Below are positions 11,247-21,058 of a stretch of 64,000 bases of DNA, in pieces. Both the position numbers and the translations under genes were made by a program. Source of the stretch: Apophysomyces variabilis (lineage: Eukaryota > Mucoromycota > Mucoromycetes > Mucorales > Mucoraceae). The stretch is taken from positions 343,065 through 407,064 of the forward strand of contig MZZL01000404.1 in the NCBI GenBank assembly GCA_002749535.1. The letters are read 5' to 3'. The notes under the pieces are model-generated. The model was not told where the DNA came from, made no database searches, and was given only the letters and a program-made list of their open reading frames with translations. Each line of letters begins with the position of its first letter. The stretch's first letter is position 1.

Positions 11247-12868
11247 ATGTGTCTTGCTGTGGTTTGAAATAAACTATCTCTAAATAGTGAACATGGACAC
11301 GACTGTACGCAAAGAAGGGTAGTCTGACCGCGAATATTTTCATCCAATCATGCAAAATCATTCTTTGGATTCCGCAAAAACTTGAATCCCAGTCCGCAAA
11401 TAAAAAAATAGAAACACGCAGACAAATAGGAAAAACACAGTAAATGCACACTAGTCCTTCTGCACTCGCTTCGCTCCTTCCGTTACAGCCGCGTGCGGCT
11501 GCAGGAAATGAATTTTTGGCGATTTTCTAGCGCATGTTTACGGTAATATAATATATTGCTAAAAATGAAGCCCTCACTTTATGTAAGTGACTGATATGAT
11601 GGTGTTGTGAAATAAAGATGCACCAAGTAAGATTAATAGTTTAAAACGCGAAAAAGGATCTGGAGACATAAGAACGTAAATAAGCCAGTATCGCTTGTGG
11701 ACAACGATTTCAGATAGGCAAAAAAGAGCAGAATGAGTGTTTGAAGCCTAGGTACCTGCCTCGTATAACGTAGCTTATGGACCTTGATCTTACGTTAAAA
11801 AATTACAGAGTGAAGGACAAAGTTAGCATAGGAACGATTACTTCTGTTGGCAGTAGAATATGTAACAAACAGAGATAAATTGATAGTGTTCACTAAAGGT
11901 TCATGTCTACAGGAACAAAGCAAAGTCCTCCATATATTGATCCTATCATTGAGCATTTTCCTCATATATAAAACGGGTGGAGGTCAATCAGACAATATAT
12001 TCAACTACTCGCTGCACTTTGGAAAACACTTGACCCTTCTCAATACTGCTGAAATTTTTACATGAATGCCTATTTAATGATCCTCTTAATATTCTTCCAC
12101 CCACTTATTGCAGCTCAACTTTCTTGACCCACACATCAAGATTGCACCCCCCTACCAAATTGCTACTGAGAGCAACTCGACCCTTTGGGCCTTATTGGAA
12201 AGCATCAGACAACATCTCTAACGAATCTATTCCTCTACTTCATTGCTGGACGTACTCTTTTCTCCTAACTATAGAGTTCTATATATCAACTGAAGAGTAC
12301 GACGGTCGAACCAGCTTCCACGAAACTTGGTTGTAATACCGGCAAAATGTTTTTGCGTGCAAAAATAACTCGAAAATACTTATAGAGAGATCTCACAGAT
12401 TCCAGTATAATCCTGAGGAGCATTAAATCTTGATTGCTATAACAGCGTTGCTCCCATGCGCTTTATACCCTATCTTTCTATCTTTTGGTCCCATTATTGT
12501 AGTCCAACAAAAAAAGCATGGTAATAAATGGTAAGGAGGCCCCGCAACACAAGCTTCAACAGGAGCAAAGAGGGACTGGAGACACAACGTTCGAACAGAA
12601 AGTCAGCACGATAATGCATGGTGTTTCCCTCAGAATGCTATTGCAGATCGCCTGTTGATTTACGTTGCCAAAAACAGTTAACTCAAGGGGTCTTTAATCA
12701 AAGAAATTGGCACCAAAGATTCAGAAAAAAATATCTGGTTTCCAGGCATGAACGGAAGCTTAAAATTAAGATCCAGATAGACAAGAGTTTAGCCCATGGA
12801 TAAAAGGAAACATCAATGCAGGTTGCACACTATTGTCAATAAGTGTAGCACAAGGTGACAATCTGATA

Positions 12869-13126
12869 CTACCATAGCATTTGTAATACTCCTCCCAAAC
12901 GGAAAAGTAAGCAAGATATAACAATCTGGACTTGATCTTTGCCCGCAATTGCTAATAGTATAAAGCATAATCCGAACGTTACAAGGAGATACCCGGCAAG
13001 CTTTGTATAGAAACTGTAACCTTGATCAGTTTCATTGTAATAAATGATGTTGCCGTTTCCATAGTTTGGCAAATAAAGGAACGTATCAATGCTTAGCCTT
13101 TGCTGCAATAATTTATGATAAAGCAT
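12869..13126 (-). CDS. Hypothetical small membrane protein (doubtful)
   Basis: An ATG-initiated frame of 85 codons. It contains a Tyr/Asn-rich stretch (PNYGNGNIIYYNETDQGY) followed by a hydrophobic segment (LAGYLLVTFGLCFILLAIAG), which would form one or two membrane passes. It resembles no family I recognise. It sits alone in a gene-poor region, and a GT at the end of the hydrophobic part could be a donor linking to another frame (12948-12766). A chance frame is as likely as a gene. Confidence 0.2.
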   Translation of the reverse strand: MLYHKLLQQRLSIDTFLYLPNYGNGNIIYYNETDQGYSFYTKLAGYLLVTFGLCFILLAIAGKDQVQIVISCLLFRLGGVLQMLW

Positions 13127-14387
13127 TTTATTTTATCTCACATTGATGAGCGCTGCAACAACATAATACCATGACAGCAGTAAATCATTGAAAATCAGAA
13201 AGATGAGCATGCATATCCAGCGTACTAAATTCCCTTTGAAAAAGGAGTTAGTTATCCACTTTCTCGAGATCTATCCAATGAGAAAACGATTACTGTACAG
13301 CATGCCAGCAGATAAGGAGAAGATTTCTTCCTTGTTACCAAACCAAAAGGAAAAGGACATGCGTCGGAAAGGGAAAGGAAAAAATAGAGCAAATCGTAAT
13401 CATGAAGTAATATGCTATTCTTTATAAATTCAAGGTTTAGGTTATTGCATCTTTAATTTTTCAAGAGCAGATAACCGGTTTGTAGAACGCATAGTTCTGC
13501 TGTTACTGTCCCTGATCTTGTTTAGGCAATTTTGCGGCGTAATGGAACGAACGTGTGCTTTAACATACATTTACCATTCTTGTGTGCCTTGCTTTTCATA
13601 CGAGGCATTCCGCGAACAATAAGGAGTCTGTCACAAGGTTTAATGCAGTCCCAGGAAAATCTCCCTGCTGCTGTCCAACTATCAAGGAAGAAATCCGGCG
13701 ATCAGCATCCTCTCAGCCAATTTCTGAGTTTCTTTTATTTTTCTTTCTTGGATCCCTGGGGGAAGTGTAATTGAGCGGATTGAGGAATACCCATATAGGC
13801 CTTCTTTTTTTCTTATTGTGTTTAAGTTTAGAGAACAAAGAACAGGGGCCATGCAACAAAGAAAGAGAGAAAGAAAGAAAGAAATGGATAGTACAAAACG
13901 TCCTGACTCCTGGATCTGTCAATACGTGAAATGGGAACTAGCAGTACAAAAATAGCGTGCGGCATCGTCCGCCAATGAGAAAACGAACTGTGCCATTACA
14001 ACAAGAATACTTCCAAACCTCGTTGCTGTCAATCAGCTTCCATCTACTGCGTTTTCCATCAAAAAGGGTTATTGCATGACGCATGTACATGTGTACGATC
14101 TGAACAACAAACTGCATGTTGTCTGGACAACAGGATAATTTTGTCAAGAACGAAAACAAAAAAGTGAGGGAAGGTCTTTCCCACCCCTTCTGATTTAATA
14201 TCGCTTTATTTCCTTTCTGCATTTAGTCCATTTTTAGTTTGTGAGAAAAGCAAAAAGGAATTGGAATGCACGTCAATCAAAAAGAATCCTATTTCCGGTG
14301 TAGCAGCGCTATCTTGTACGAGTGTAATGTGTGCGTGTGTGCCTCGACCCCTTGAAAAGCCCCCCCTTTTGTCCACCATAACACAGA

Positions 14388-14394
14388 TATAAAG
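14388..14394 (+). promoter_or_regulatory. TATA box of PX-PB1 gene
   Basis: TATAAAG lies 68-74 nt upstream of the ATG and is followed by a strongly pyrimidine-rich leader (CTTTTCTTTTTTTC type), a common fungal core-promoter arrangement. Confidence 0.5.
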
Positions 14395-14461
14395 AAGCTA
14401 CACGTCGAATACTCTTTTCTTTTTTTCTTTTTCTTTCTTATTAGCTTAACAATTTTTTGCT

Positions 14462-15832
14462 ATGGCACCACAATTTCTACACCCAAAGCCTTCCAGCTCT
14501 ACGTCAAGCAAGGCATCAGCGCCAGGGATAAAATTGGCTCCCCTCATTCAAAAAGCCTCCATTATCTCATTTGAAAGACGCGCAGATCAGAAGATATGGT
14601 ATATTATCAAAATTTTTCCGCAACAGATCAACATGGGCATCCCGGTCCTTCGCCGACCTTATCTGATAGCCCGTCGCTATGACGATTTTGTTCATTTTGC
14701 ACATGCCATTCATGAAAACGCGAATCGCGCAGGCTCGCGACTCGATCTTCCTAAAATCAAGGGTCGACTCAACATCTTACCCAACAAACATATCCATGTC
14801 CAACGTCGTGCAGAGCTCGATAAATTCATTCAGGCCTTCTTTAACCAGCCTCCCAGTGTGACCAAGTCATTGATTGCCCAGGAATTCTTTGGACTACAGA
14901 AAGCAGATACAGAACAGCAAGTGCAACGCGATCACCATAACAACCGCAACGCAACGATCCAGCAACAAACGCCGTCCCGGTTGACCCGGTCGCGGTCCCA
15001 TGTCGAAGCAGTGCCATCCGCACCACAGCCTACCATCCAGAAATCCGCCTCACAACCCAACCTTGTCGAACCCTTCCTGGTCTTCCGCGATAAGGACATG
15101 CCTGTCCATCCTCTTTCGCCCAGGCCTTATGGACCTGCCGAATTTAAATTCTCTTCCGAACAAGCGTCGCGCTGGAAACGCTTGCCGTCCATCCGTGAAC
15201 GGGCCGTCCCTTCGCCAACACCTTCTACCTCTACTCTTTCCTCGTTTTGCGCGCAGGCCGCTAGCAAAATTATCCCCTGGTCTACCAAGCAACAACAACC
15301 ACCATTGACGATAGCAGTTGCACAAACATCCCTGACCGTGGACATTCCTACGCCTACCACGCCCTTGCCGCACAGTGATCGTAACAACAGCATTGGTAGT
15401 GCCCATAGTCACAGTATGACGGCGTTACCTAGCCCCAGTAGCACCAGTAGTACAAGCAGCACCAGCAGTTACCTCAGCGAGGCCACGGCTGCAACTAGCA
15501 TTGCGCCTAGTCCCACCACTTCTCCGACGTTGCGCAAGATCAAAATCAAGGTGATCTACGACGTGGACAACATCATTGTCATCCAGGTCCCCCGTTCCAT
15601 CTCCTTACAAGAGTTACGCTCCAGAATCGCACAGAAATTCTCGGACCCCAGCATGGGTGTACTGAAACTCGAAAAGGAGTTTGTCTTGCTCTTCAATGAT
15701 GCTCGTTCCTCATCCTCCACCACCACCTCCTCAACGCCTGTGACGTTGATCGGCAAGGAGCAAGATCTCGCCCAGGCTATGAACACGAAATGGAATCGAC
15801 TCGAAAAAATCACGCTGCGCTGCATTTTCTAG
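14462..15832 (+). CDS. PX-PB1 domain protein (Bem1/p40phox-like, no SH3)
   Basis: Single exon, 456 residues. A PX domain occupies about residues 31-145. It has the phosphoinositide motif RRYDDF (71-76) and the second basic motif RRAELDKF (115-122), so binding to PI3P or related lipids is likely. A C-terminal PB1 domain runs from about residue 358 (KIKIKVIYDVDNIIVIQVP) to the end and should pair with another PB1 protein. The linker is Ser/Thr/Pro-rich with poly-Ser/Thr tracts. Bem1/Scd2 scaffolds combine SH3-SH3-PX-PB1 and p40phox PX-SH3-PB1, but no SH3 signature is seen here. A role in polarity or NADPH-oxidase assembly is inference from domain pairing only. Codon third positions are GC-rich, which produces long shadow frames on the opposite strand. 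Confidence 0.85.
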   Translation: MAPQFLHPKPSSSTSSKASAPGIKLAPLIQKASIISFERRADQKIWYIIKIFPQQINMGIPVLRRPYLIARRYDDFVHFAHAIHENANRAGSRLDLPKIKGRLNILPNKHIHVQRRAELDKFIQAFFNQPPSVTKSLIAQEFFGLQKADTEQQVQRDHHNNRNATIQQQTPSRLTRSRSHVEAVPSAPQPTIQKSASQPNLVEPFLVFRDKDMPVHPLSPRPYGPAEFKFSSEQASRWKRLPSIRERAVPSPTPSTSTLSSFCAQAASKIIPWSTKQQQPPLTIAVAQTSLTVDIPTPTTPLPHSDRNNSIGSAHSHSMTALPSPSSTSSTSSTSSYLSEATAATSIAPSPTTSPTLRKIKIKVIYDVDNIIVIQVPRSISLQELRSRIAQKFSDPSMGVLKLEKEFVLLFNDARSSSSTTTSSTPVTLIGKEQDLAQAMNTKWNRLEKITLRCIF

Positions 15833-17511
15833 AAAACGGAGATATTCAGAAACTCTGCACAAAACCTTTCCACTCGCTCACTCCACGCCAAACGCTTAAA
15901 GAAAAAACACGAAGAAAAAGAAAAAGAGAATCGCATAATACAATTGTACACCCCTTCCCATCACTCTAAATGTACATAGCATCCTCCCTCTCCTTGCACC
16001 CGAAAAAAAAACCAACGGTACACTGACTCACCATCTTCCCCTTCATTCCGTTATAAATACTATATTATTGTTGTTTCCCCCCACCCCTTTCCTTGTCCAT
16101 ATCTCAAAGAGAATCATTCCATTCTTTCTATTTTTTTTCTTTGTTGACTATGTTATTTTTCCTTTTTGTAATATTAAAAACGAAGAGAAAAAAAAGCCTC
16201 GCTCGTTTCTATTCGGCATTCATAAAAAATGAAATTTCAATAAACTCAAAAACAATATATCTTTTTCTTTATTGTAATTGTTAGTGAAACGATAATGCGT
16301 TTTCCGCTACCTTGTTGCTTTCTTTTTAATAAGTTTGGTATGCAAAAAGTTGTTTGCTTATGGAACAGGAGAAAACCAGATGTATCTTTGGGCGATGCCA
16401 ATACCAACAAAACAATGTTGTGCAAAAAGAAAACAAAATAGGCCAAGATGATCATCCTTTCTTGGGATAATTTCTACCAGAATGATTCATGCTTATACAA
16501 TCAGGATCAAATGCCCTTGCAACGGAGGCCGATTTTTTTACTTTATTTTCATTCCTTCTTGCAAGGTCGATCTTCGCCATTCTTGGTTAACCGACGGAGC
16601 GAGCAAAAACAAAAAAGAAAAGTTGTCTTGTTATCCAAGGGAGAAGGTAACGACTCATTATCCAACAGTTGGAGCTGGAGAGAAATTATTTTGTCCTTTA
16701 TTTTGCCAGCATTGTTGCTAGACAGGTATGTTGAGAGTTTTTTTTTTTGGCTTCCCATCCTTGTCAGCCATGTGATTGCTTCTGCTAATTGAAACGCTTT
16801 TTTTTATCCGTTTGAGATCTACAAGAAATACACTTTCTGTGTAAGGGATAAGAAAGCAAGTTCGGGGAGAGGAGGAAAAGAAGAAAGAAGGAACAGGGTC
16901 CTTGCAGGCATAGTAATACATAACTTTTCTACAGCTTGGTTTAAGGTTTATACAAAGAAAAGGCTATTATTAAAGCAAGCTCTTTTTCACGCTAGCCTGC
17001 ATTTCTTCTTTTCACTTTCAGTCTTTGCATGTACATACATCGAGAGCACGTCTGTATGCAAGGATAAAAGGAAAAACTACCACTATCTCGGTGGTTCACA
17101 TTCATAATAACAATAACATCCTCTCTCATCTTTAAGCGAGATGGATCCAAAGGCATGTCCTCTAGAGGTTTTTTTTAAAAGAAAAGGGGGGCGGATAATA
17201 TTTCTTTAGTTTTAGTTAATGGGACTTGCAAGAAGAAGACCAAAGCCAAGGGGACAGGAAGTTCAAAACGGCATTTCCCGACCGGACAAAGAACTTTCGC
17301 CTTATCCTTGTTAATCAAAAGCTTAAAAATCCTTTTAATGCAATCAACAAGCAGCTAAGTTTTTGACAATTAGGTTTTCCCAATCGATCATACCAAGTGA
17401 GAAAACGAACACTAATTTTGTTTTGTATTGGGTATTCTAAAAAGGTCAAAAACGAAAGGACATGCCTTGCTCGTTTTATTTTTATTATTATTTTTGGGGA
17501 ATGGGAACACC
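15833..17511. other. Convergent 3' spacer
   Basis: A 1.68 kb AT-rich spacer between the converging PX-PB1 and transcription-factor-domain genes. It has many homopolymer runs and AATAAA/TTATTT-like polyadenylation-type sequences. No gene or structured RNA was recognised. Confidence 0.5.
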
Positions 17512-19860
17512 TTATTGTTTGTTATTAGGCTTCCGCCGACGCTTTTTGTCAGGCGAATACTCTTTAAAGCATAGTTGTTCTGACGGACCGTTGACGTTTC
17601 GTTTGTGCTTATTCGTGCCGGATTGTGATGCCGGTTGGATGGAGAAAACACTTTGATTTGTACCGAGTTTTCGTTTGGAAATGACAGGACGCATCTTAAG
17701 AGTGCTTGTGTTTGTTGCGGTTGTTGTGGTTACTGGTGTTGCTGTATCTTGAGTGGTTGGTGCGATGGATGCTGTTCGTGATGTTGTTGATATGGTCGTG
17801 TTCTTGTTCGGTGTGAAGGATTCTGTGCGTGAAGGTGCTGCTGGTGGTGTCGGCATTGGCTGTGGACTTTGACGGAACGTCATTGTTTGGAACGTAGCGG
17901 TTGATTGCACTGATAGCGAAGCCGTGATGCCTTTGAAAACGCTCATTTCTCCCACTGATTGGCTGCGAATGACAGGGATATTCAGGCGTTGCAGTTCCTG
18001 TGTGATTCTTTCTGCATAACAGCGCACTTTAAAGACGTCATTCTCATAGGCTTGTGTCCCGCACAGCAATTCTAGATTCATCTGCAGTTGTCGCCGTGCA
18101 CTTTCTTGAAATTGTTTTGCACGGGTATCGTTCAGGCCATAGATATATATTTTGTGGGCTGTGTTGTGGATGGCGAAAAACATATGATGATAGGTGCTTT
18201 GGTCGCAACCCACTTCTTTCAGATGCCCTAGAGCTTGGAGCAGGGCGAAATTGGTGCATAAACAGTCGACAAGGATCTCATCCGGGGGAGGCTGATCTGG
18301 CTGGAGAAACTCGGCTAGGATAACGATACGCATGCTGTTGTAACACAGGTGTAGGTTCACATCCGTACCAGCGCAAAAACTAGGGCTTCCGACGCTCATC
18401 TGGGTGACGACTCGCTTGCCGGAACAAACGTCGCTCGGCACACTGACTTGTTCATTGTACCACGTCTTCAGCTCTTCAGTGATCCTGCTATAGGTCAAGG
18501 AGGGATAGCGGCAATCGCTCCCCGGCACACTATAGTAGAGTCGGTTGGACCGCTCGGCATGCATGTATTTCCGCATATAGCTTGTCATACGGGCAAACTG
18601 ATAAAGGTTCTGCCGGAAATCGAAATGGACTTGGTCATCGTGCTCACAGCTGCTTTCAGGGGTCACCGATACCTCCGGCAAGAACTTGATCAGCGGAAGT
18701 TCATCAGGAAGGAGGCAATCCCTGCCCCGAGTGAGACTCATCCAAGAGTCAATATAGTACCAGCGGCACCAGCATAGTACGGTCAACTGGTCGAGCGGCC
18801 TTCTCCCCTTAAGAATATCTTGCACCCGTTGTAGGAGCGCAATGGCGGCCATACGTCCCCATGTCGTCTGATGTTCATAGAGTCGAAGGAGATTTGAGGT
18901 ATAGCTCAGCACAAAATAGGATTGGATCGTGAGAGGGTCAAGATCGTCGTTAAAAATATCATCCATTTTCTTTCGCGCGTTCTCGTAAAACACCATAGCC
19001 GCCTGCTTGCAATAGCCTTGACTGACATGGCCAACAGGGATAGTGACCAGGCAAATGCTTGCAATACAATAGACAATGGCAGGCGGGGCTTCCTGCCAAC
19101 TTCTAAGCAGGTCTACAGTGATAGGGGCTATTTTAAAACCCATACAGCACCATTTGGATTCCGCAATCATCATGACCGTCTCGAGGAAATCAAATCTCAG
19201 AGAATGCAATCGCACTTCTTCAGGCACAGTAATATGAGCGCTGACGATCCGATCCAATTCTTCTTCGCTAGGTCTGTTACTGGACGCAACCAACTGCTGA
19301 TGCTTTTTTTCTCCATCGGCCGTATCCTCTTCCTGAGCAATGTTCTCGAGGATATTGAGATCCGAATAGGATTGGAAACAGAAATTGATTTCGTCCTGTT
19401 CGCAACCTAGGCCGCCCGGACCCATCGACATCATCATTGCTTCTATCGTGGTAGCGTCAATTGGCCCTGTGAAGCTTTTGTCTGGGGAACGGCTGACGGG
19501 TATGTCAATAACGGACGGCGATAGTGCTTCATAAGAGAGACATTCCATAGGAGGCGTAGCAATATCCGATGCTGATGGCGTACTGCAAGGTGAGCTGATG
19601 GATACAGAACTACTTTCGGGTAATGTAAGGTCGTTATAAGTTATATCCATTGATATGAAGTTGCTATCCATTAACGTTGGCTCATGGTAAATGAGATCAA
19701 GTGACATAGCGCTGCCGTCTTTTGAGTAGCTGCATGGATGATGATGATGATTATCTGACGCCGTAGTGGTCGACTGGAGACAATCCATGATGACCACCTT
19801 TGATGAAGGCGTCGGTGCAAATGGCATCATCTGCAATTTTTGATCACTGTAGGGCAACAT
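17512..19860 (-). CDS. Fungal transcription-factor homology domain protein, no zinc cluster seen
   Basis: Single exon, 782 residues. The central part matches the fungal-specific transcription factor middle homology region. It runs from about residue 215 (PEEVRLHSLRFDFLETVMMI) through the helical block YCIASICLVTIPVGHVSQ to RWYYIDSWMSLTRGRDCLLP near residue 370. Such proteins normally bear a Zn2Cys6 DNA-binding cluster, usually at the N-terminus, but the first 200 residues here are Ser/Thr/Pro- and Asp/Glu-rich with no C-x2-C-x6-C pattern. The C-terminal 150 residues are Thr/Pro/Ser-rich and end in a basic patch (KKRRRKPNNK). Either the DNA-binding part is in an unseen upstream exon, or the protein works through a partner. 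A TATA-like TATATAAAG lies about 95 nt upstream. Confidence 0.8.
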   Translation of the reverse strand: MLPYSDQKLQMMPFAPTPSSKVVIMDCLQSTTTASDNHHHHPCSYSKDGSAMSLDLIYHEPTLMDSNFISMDITYNDLTLPESSSVSISSPCSTPSASDIATPPMECLSYEALSPSVIDIPVSRSPDKSFTGPIDATTIEAMMMSMGPGGLGCEQDEINFCFQSYSDLNILENIAQEEDTADGEKKHQQLVASSNRPSEEELDRIVSAHITVPEEVRLHSLRFDFLETVMMIAESKWCCMGFKIAPITVDLLRSWQEAPPAIVYCIASICLVTIPVGHVSQGYCKQAAMVFYENARKKMDDIFNDDLDPLTIQSYFVLSYTSNLLRLYEHQTTWGRMAAIALLQRVQDILKGRRPLDQLTVLCWCRWYYIDSWMSLTRGRDCLLPDELPLIKFLPEVSVTPESSCEHDDQVHFDFRQNLYQFARMTSYMRKYMHAERSNRLYYSVPGSDCRYPSLTYSRITEELKTWYNEQVSVPSDVCSGKRVVTQMSVGSPSFCAGTDVNLHLCYNSMRIVILAEFLQPDQPPPDEILVDCLCTNFALLQALGHLKEVGCDQSTYHHMFFAIHNTAHKIYIYGLNDTRAKQFQESARRQLQMNLELLCGTQAYENDVFKVRCYAERITQELQRLNIPVIRSQSVGEMSVFKGITASLSVQSTATFQTMTFRQSPQPMPTPPAAPSRTESFTPNKNTTISTTSRTASIAPTTQDTATPVTTTTATNTSTLKMRPVISKRKLGTNQSVFSIQPASQSGTNKHKRNVNGPSEQLCFKEYSPDKKRRRKPNNKQ

Positions 19861-21058
19861 GTGAAGGATGGAAAAGTGAAAGCATACACAGAGACTAGGA
19901 CAAGAAGGAGAGAGAGAAAGAGAGAAAAAGATGATTTATATCCCATTGAGTTACTTTATATAGTGAAATAGTGTATGTAGCCAAGTTTCCTTAGAAGAAT
20001 AGGTTTGACTTGTACACTCTGACCATTTCTGTTTCCCATGCAAAGGGATGTATCAGAGTTGCGTATCAACGTTTATTAAGGAAACTGATCATTTACATTT
20101 CTATACATTTCACATAACACAGCCAATATAGAAATAAAGATAAGAAAAAAAAGCTTTTTATGCACCGTCGCTCATTCCACGACGAATCAACAAGATGCTT
20201 TTTTTTTCAGGAGAGAGGGCTAACGTTGAACAACTAAGTTGTGCTCAAGGTAGACAGATAAAAAAAAGGGCGTTATTGTTACTGCAACTTACGCTAAGTA
20301 AATATACTAAAGTGCCGAGAAAAGCAAGAAACGATATGGTAGGTTTCTGTCACGGACATGCTTACCTTTTTGTATCCCTCTTCAGCTGCCTATTTAAATG
20401 CGCCAGATGGGAAGGAACCAGACAGTTCTGTCACTCCTTATTTTGGACATTCTCTTTGCTTGCAAATCACAAGATGTCAGGAATAAGAAACTGTATCAGA
20501 AAACAGAAGATAAACAAATGAGCACCATAGTCAGATAGGCATAATGTCCCACACTATTTGTGCTATTGCAGGAAACAGAAAGGAAAAAGACGCGGGAGTT
20601 CTTCCAATTCAGCCTACGTGGTTCAACAGCAAGCACTAGAACAGGAGTTGAAGCGGGAAAACAGGCTCCTGCCCAGAAATTTTTTAGTTTCTTTCCCCAG
20701 TTTTCGCACTTTCTCCATAAGCTCTCCTTTCCAAGAGACAGAAGAGCGAGAAAAAGAAAAAGAAAAACAGCCGATATTCAGGGACCTAAGAAAATTCTTA
20801 TCACAAGACGAAAAGCAAACCATAAAGCTATTCTAATGCATTAGCACAAGGCGCTTTTGTATAGACGTTCAAGAAACGAGTACGTCCGAATTTGCTATCT
20901 AATCCACCAGCTGCATTCCTTTTTTAGTGTTGGTCTTGACAGTGGTAGAATATTCAGTTTATTGGGATCAGTACAACAAAAGAAAACAAAATAAAGCTTT
21001 TATGAGGGAATCATGATCGGAATAGATTAATACAGCAATTAATAGACAATAAAGTATA
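19861..21058. other. Spacer between transcription-factor-domain gene and acyltransferase
   Basis: About 1.2 kb. It holds the promoter of the minus-strand gene at its left end and the 3' region of the acyltransferase at its right end. Open frames near 20195-20521 and 20558-20844 have no recognisable product and unnatural composition. Confidence 0.45.

Larger units (their letters stand above)
11247..14461. other. Gene-poor spacer
   Basis: About 3.2 kb without a convincing gene. A 7-bp perfect stem (CAGCCGC / GCGGCTG) occurs at about 11491-11506. A possible small membrane-protein frame (12869-13126, minus) is listed separately. The last kilobase before the PX-PB1 gene is purine/pyrimidine-rich. 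No RNA gene was recognised. Confidence 0.45.

Noticed and set aside
11491..11506. CAGCCGC/GCGGCTG hairpin
   Set aside because: Only a 7-bp stem with a 2-nt loop and no associated element boundary identified.
12869..12948. Extension of the small membrane frame by splicing to 12766
   Set aside because: No GT-AG combination gives a clearly better protein, so only the ATG frame is listed, at low confidence.
15050..15412. 120-codon antisense frame in the PX-PB1 gene (also 15127-15393, 15556-15825)
   Set aside because: Shadow of GC-rich third positions of the sense gene; Arg/Gly-rich with no domain.
20558..20844. Overlapping 92- and 94-codon frames on the plus strand
   Set aside because: Lys/Arg/Phe-rich, both in purine-rich sequence, no domain and no splice context.
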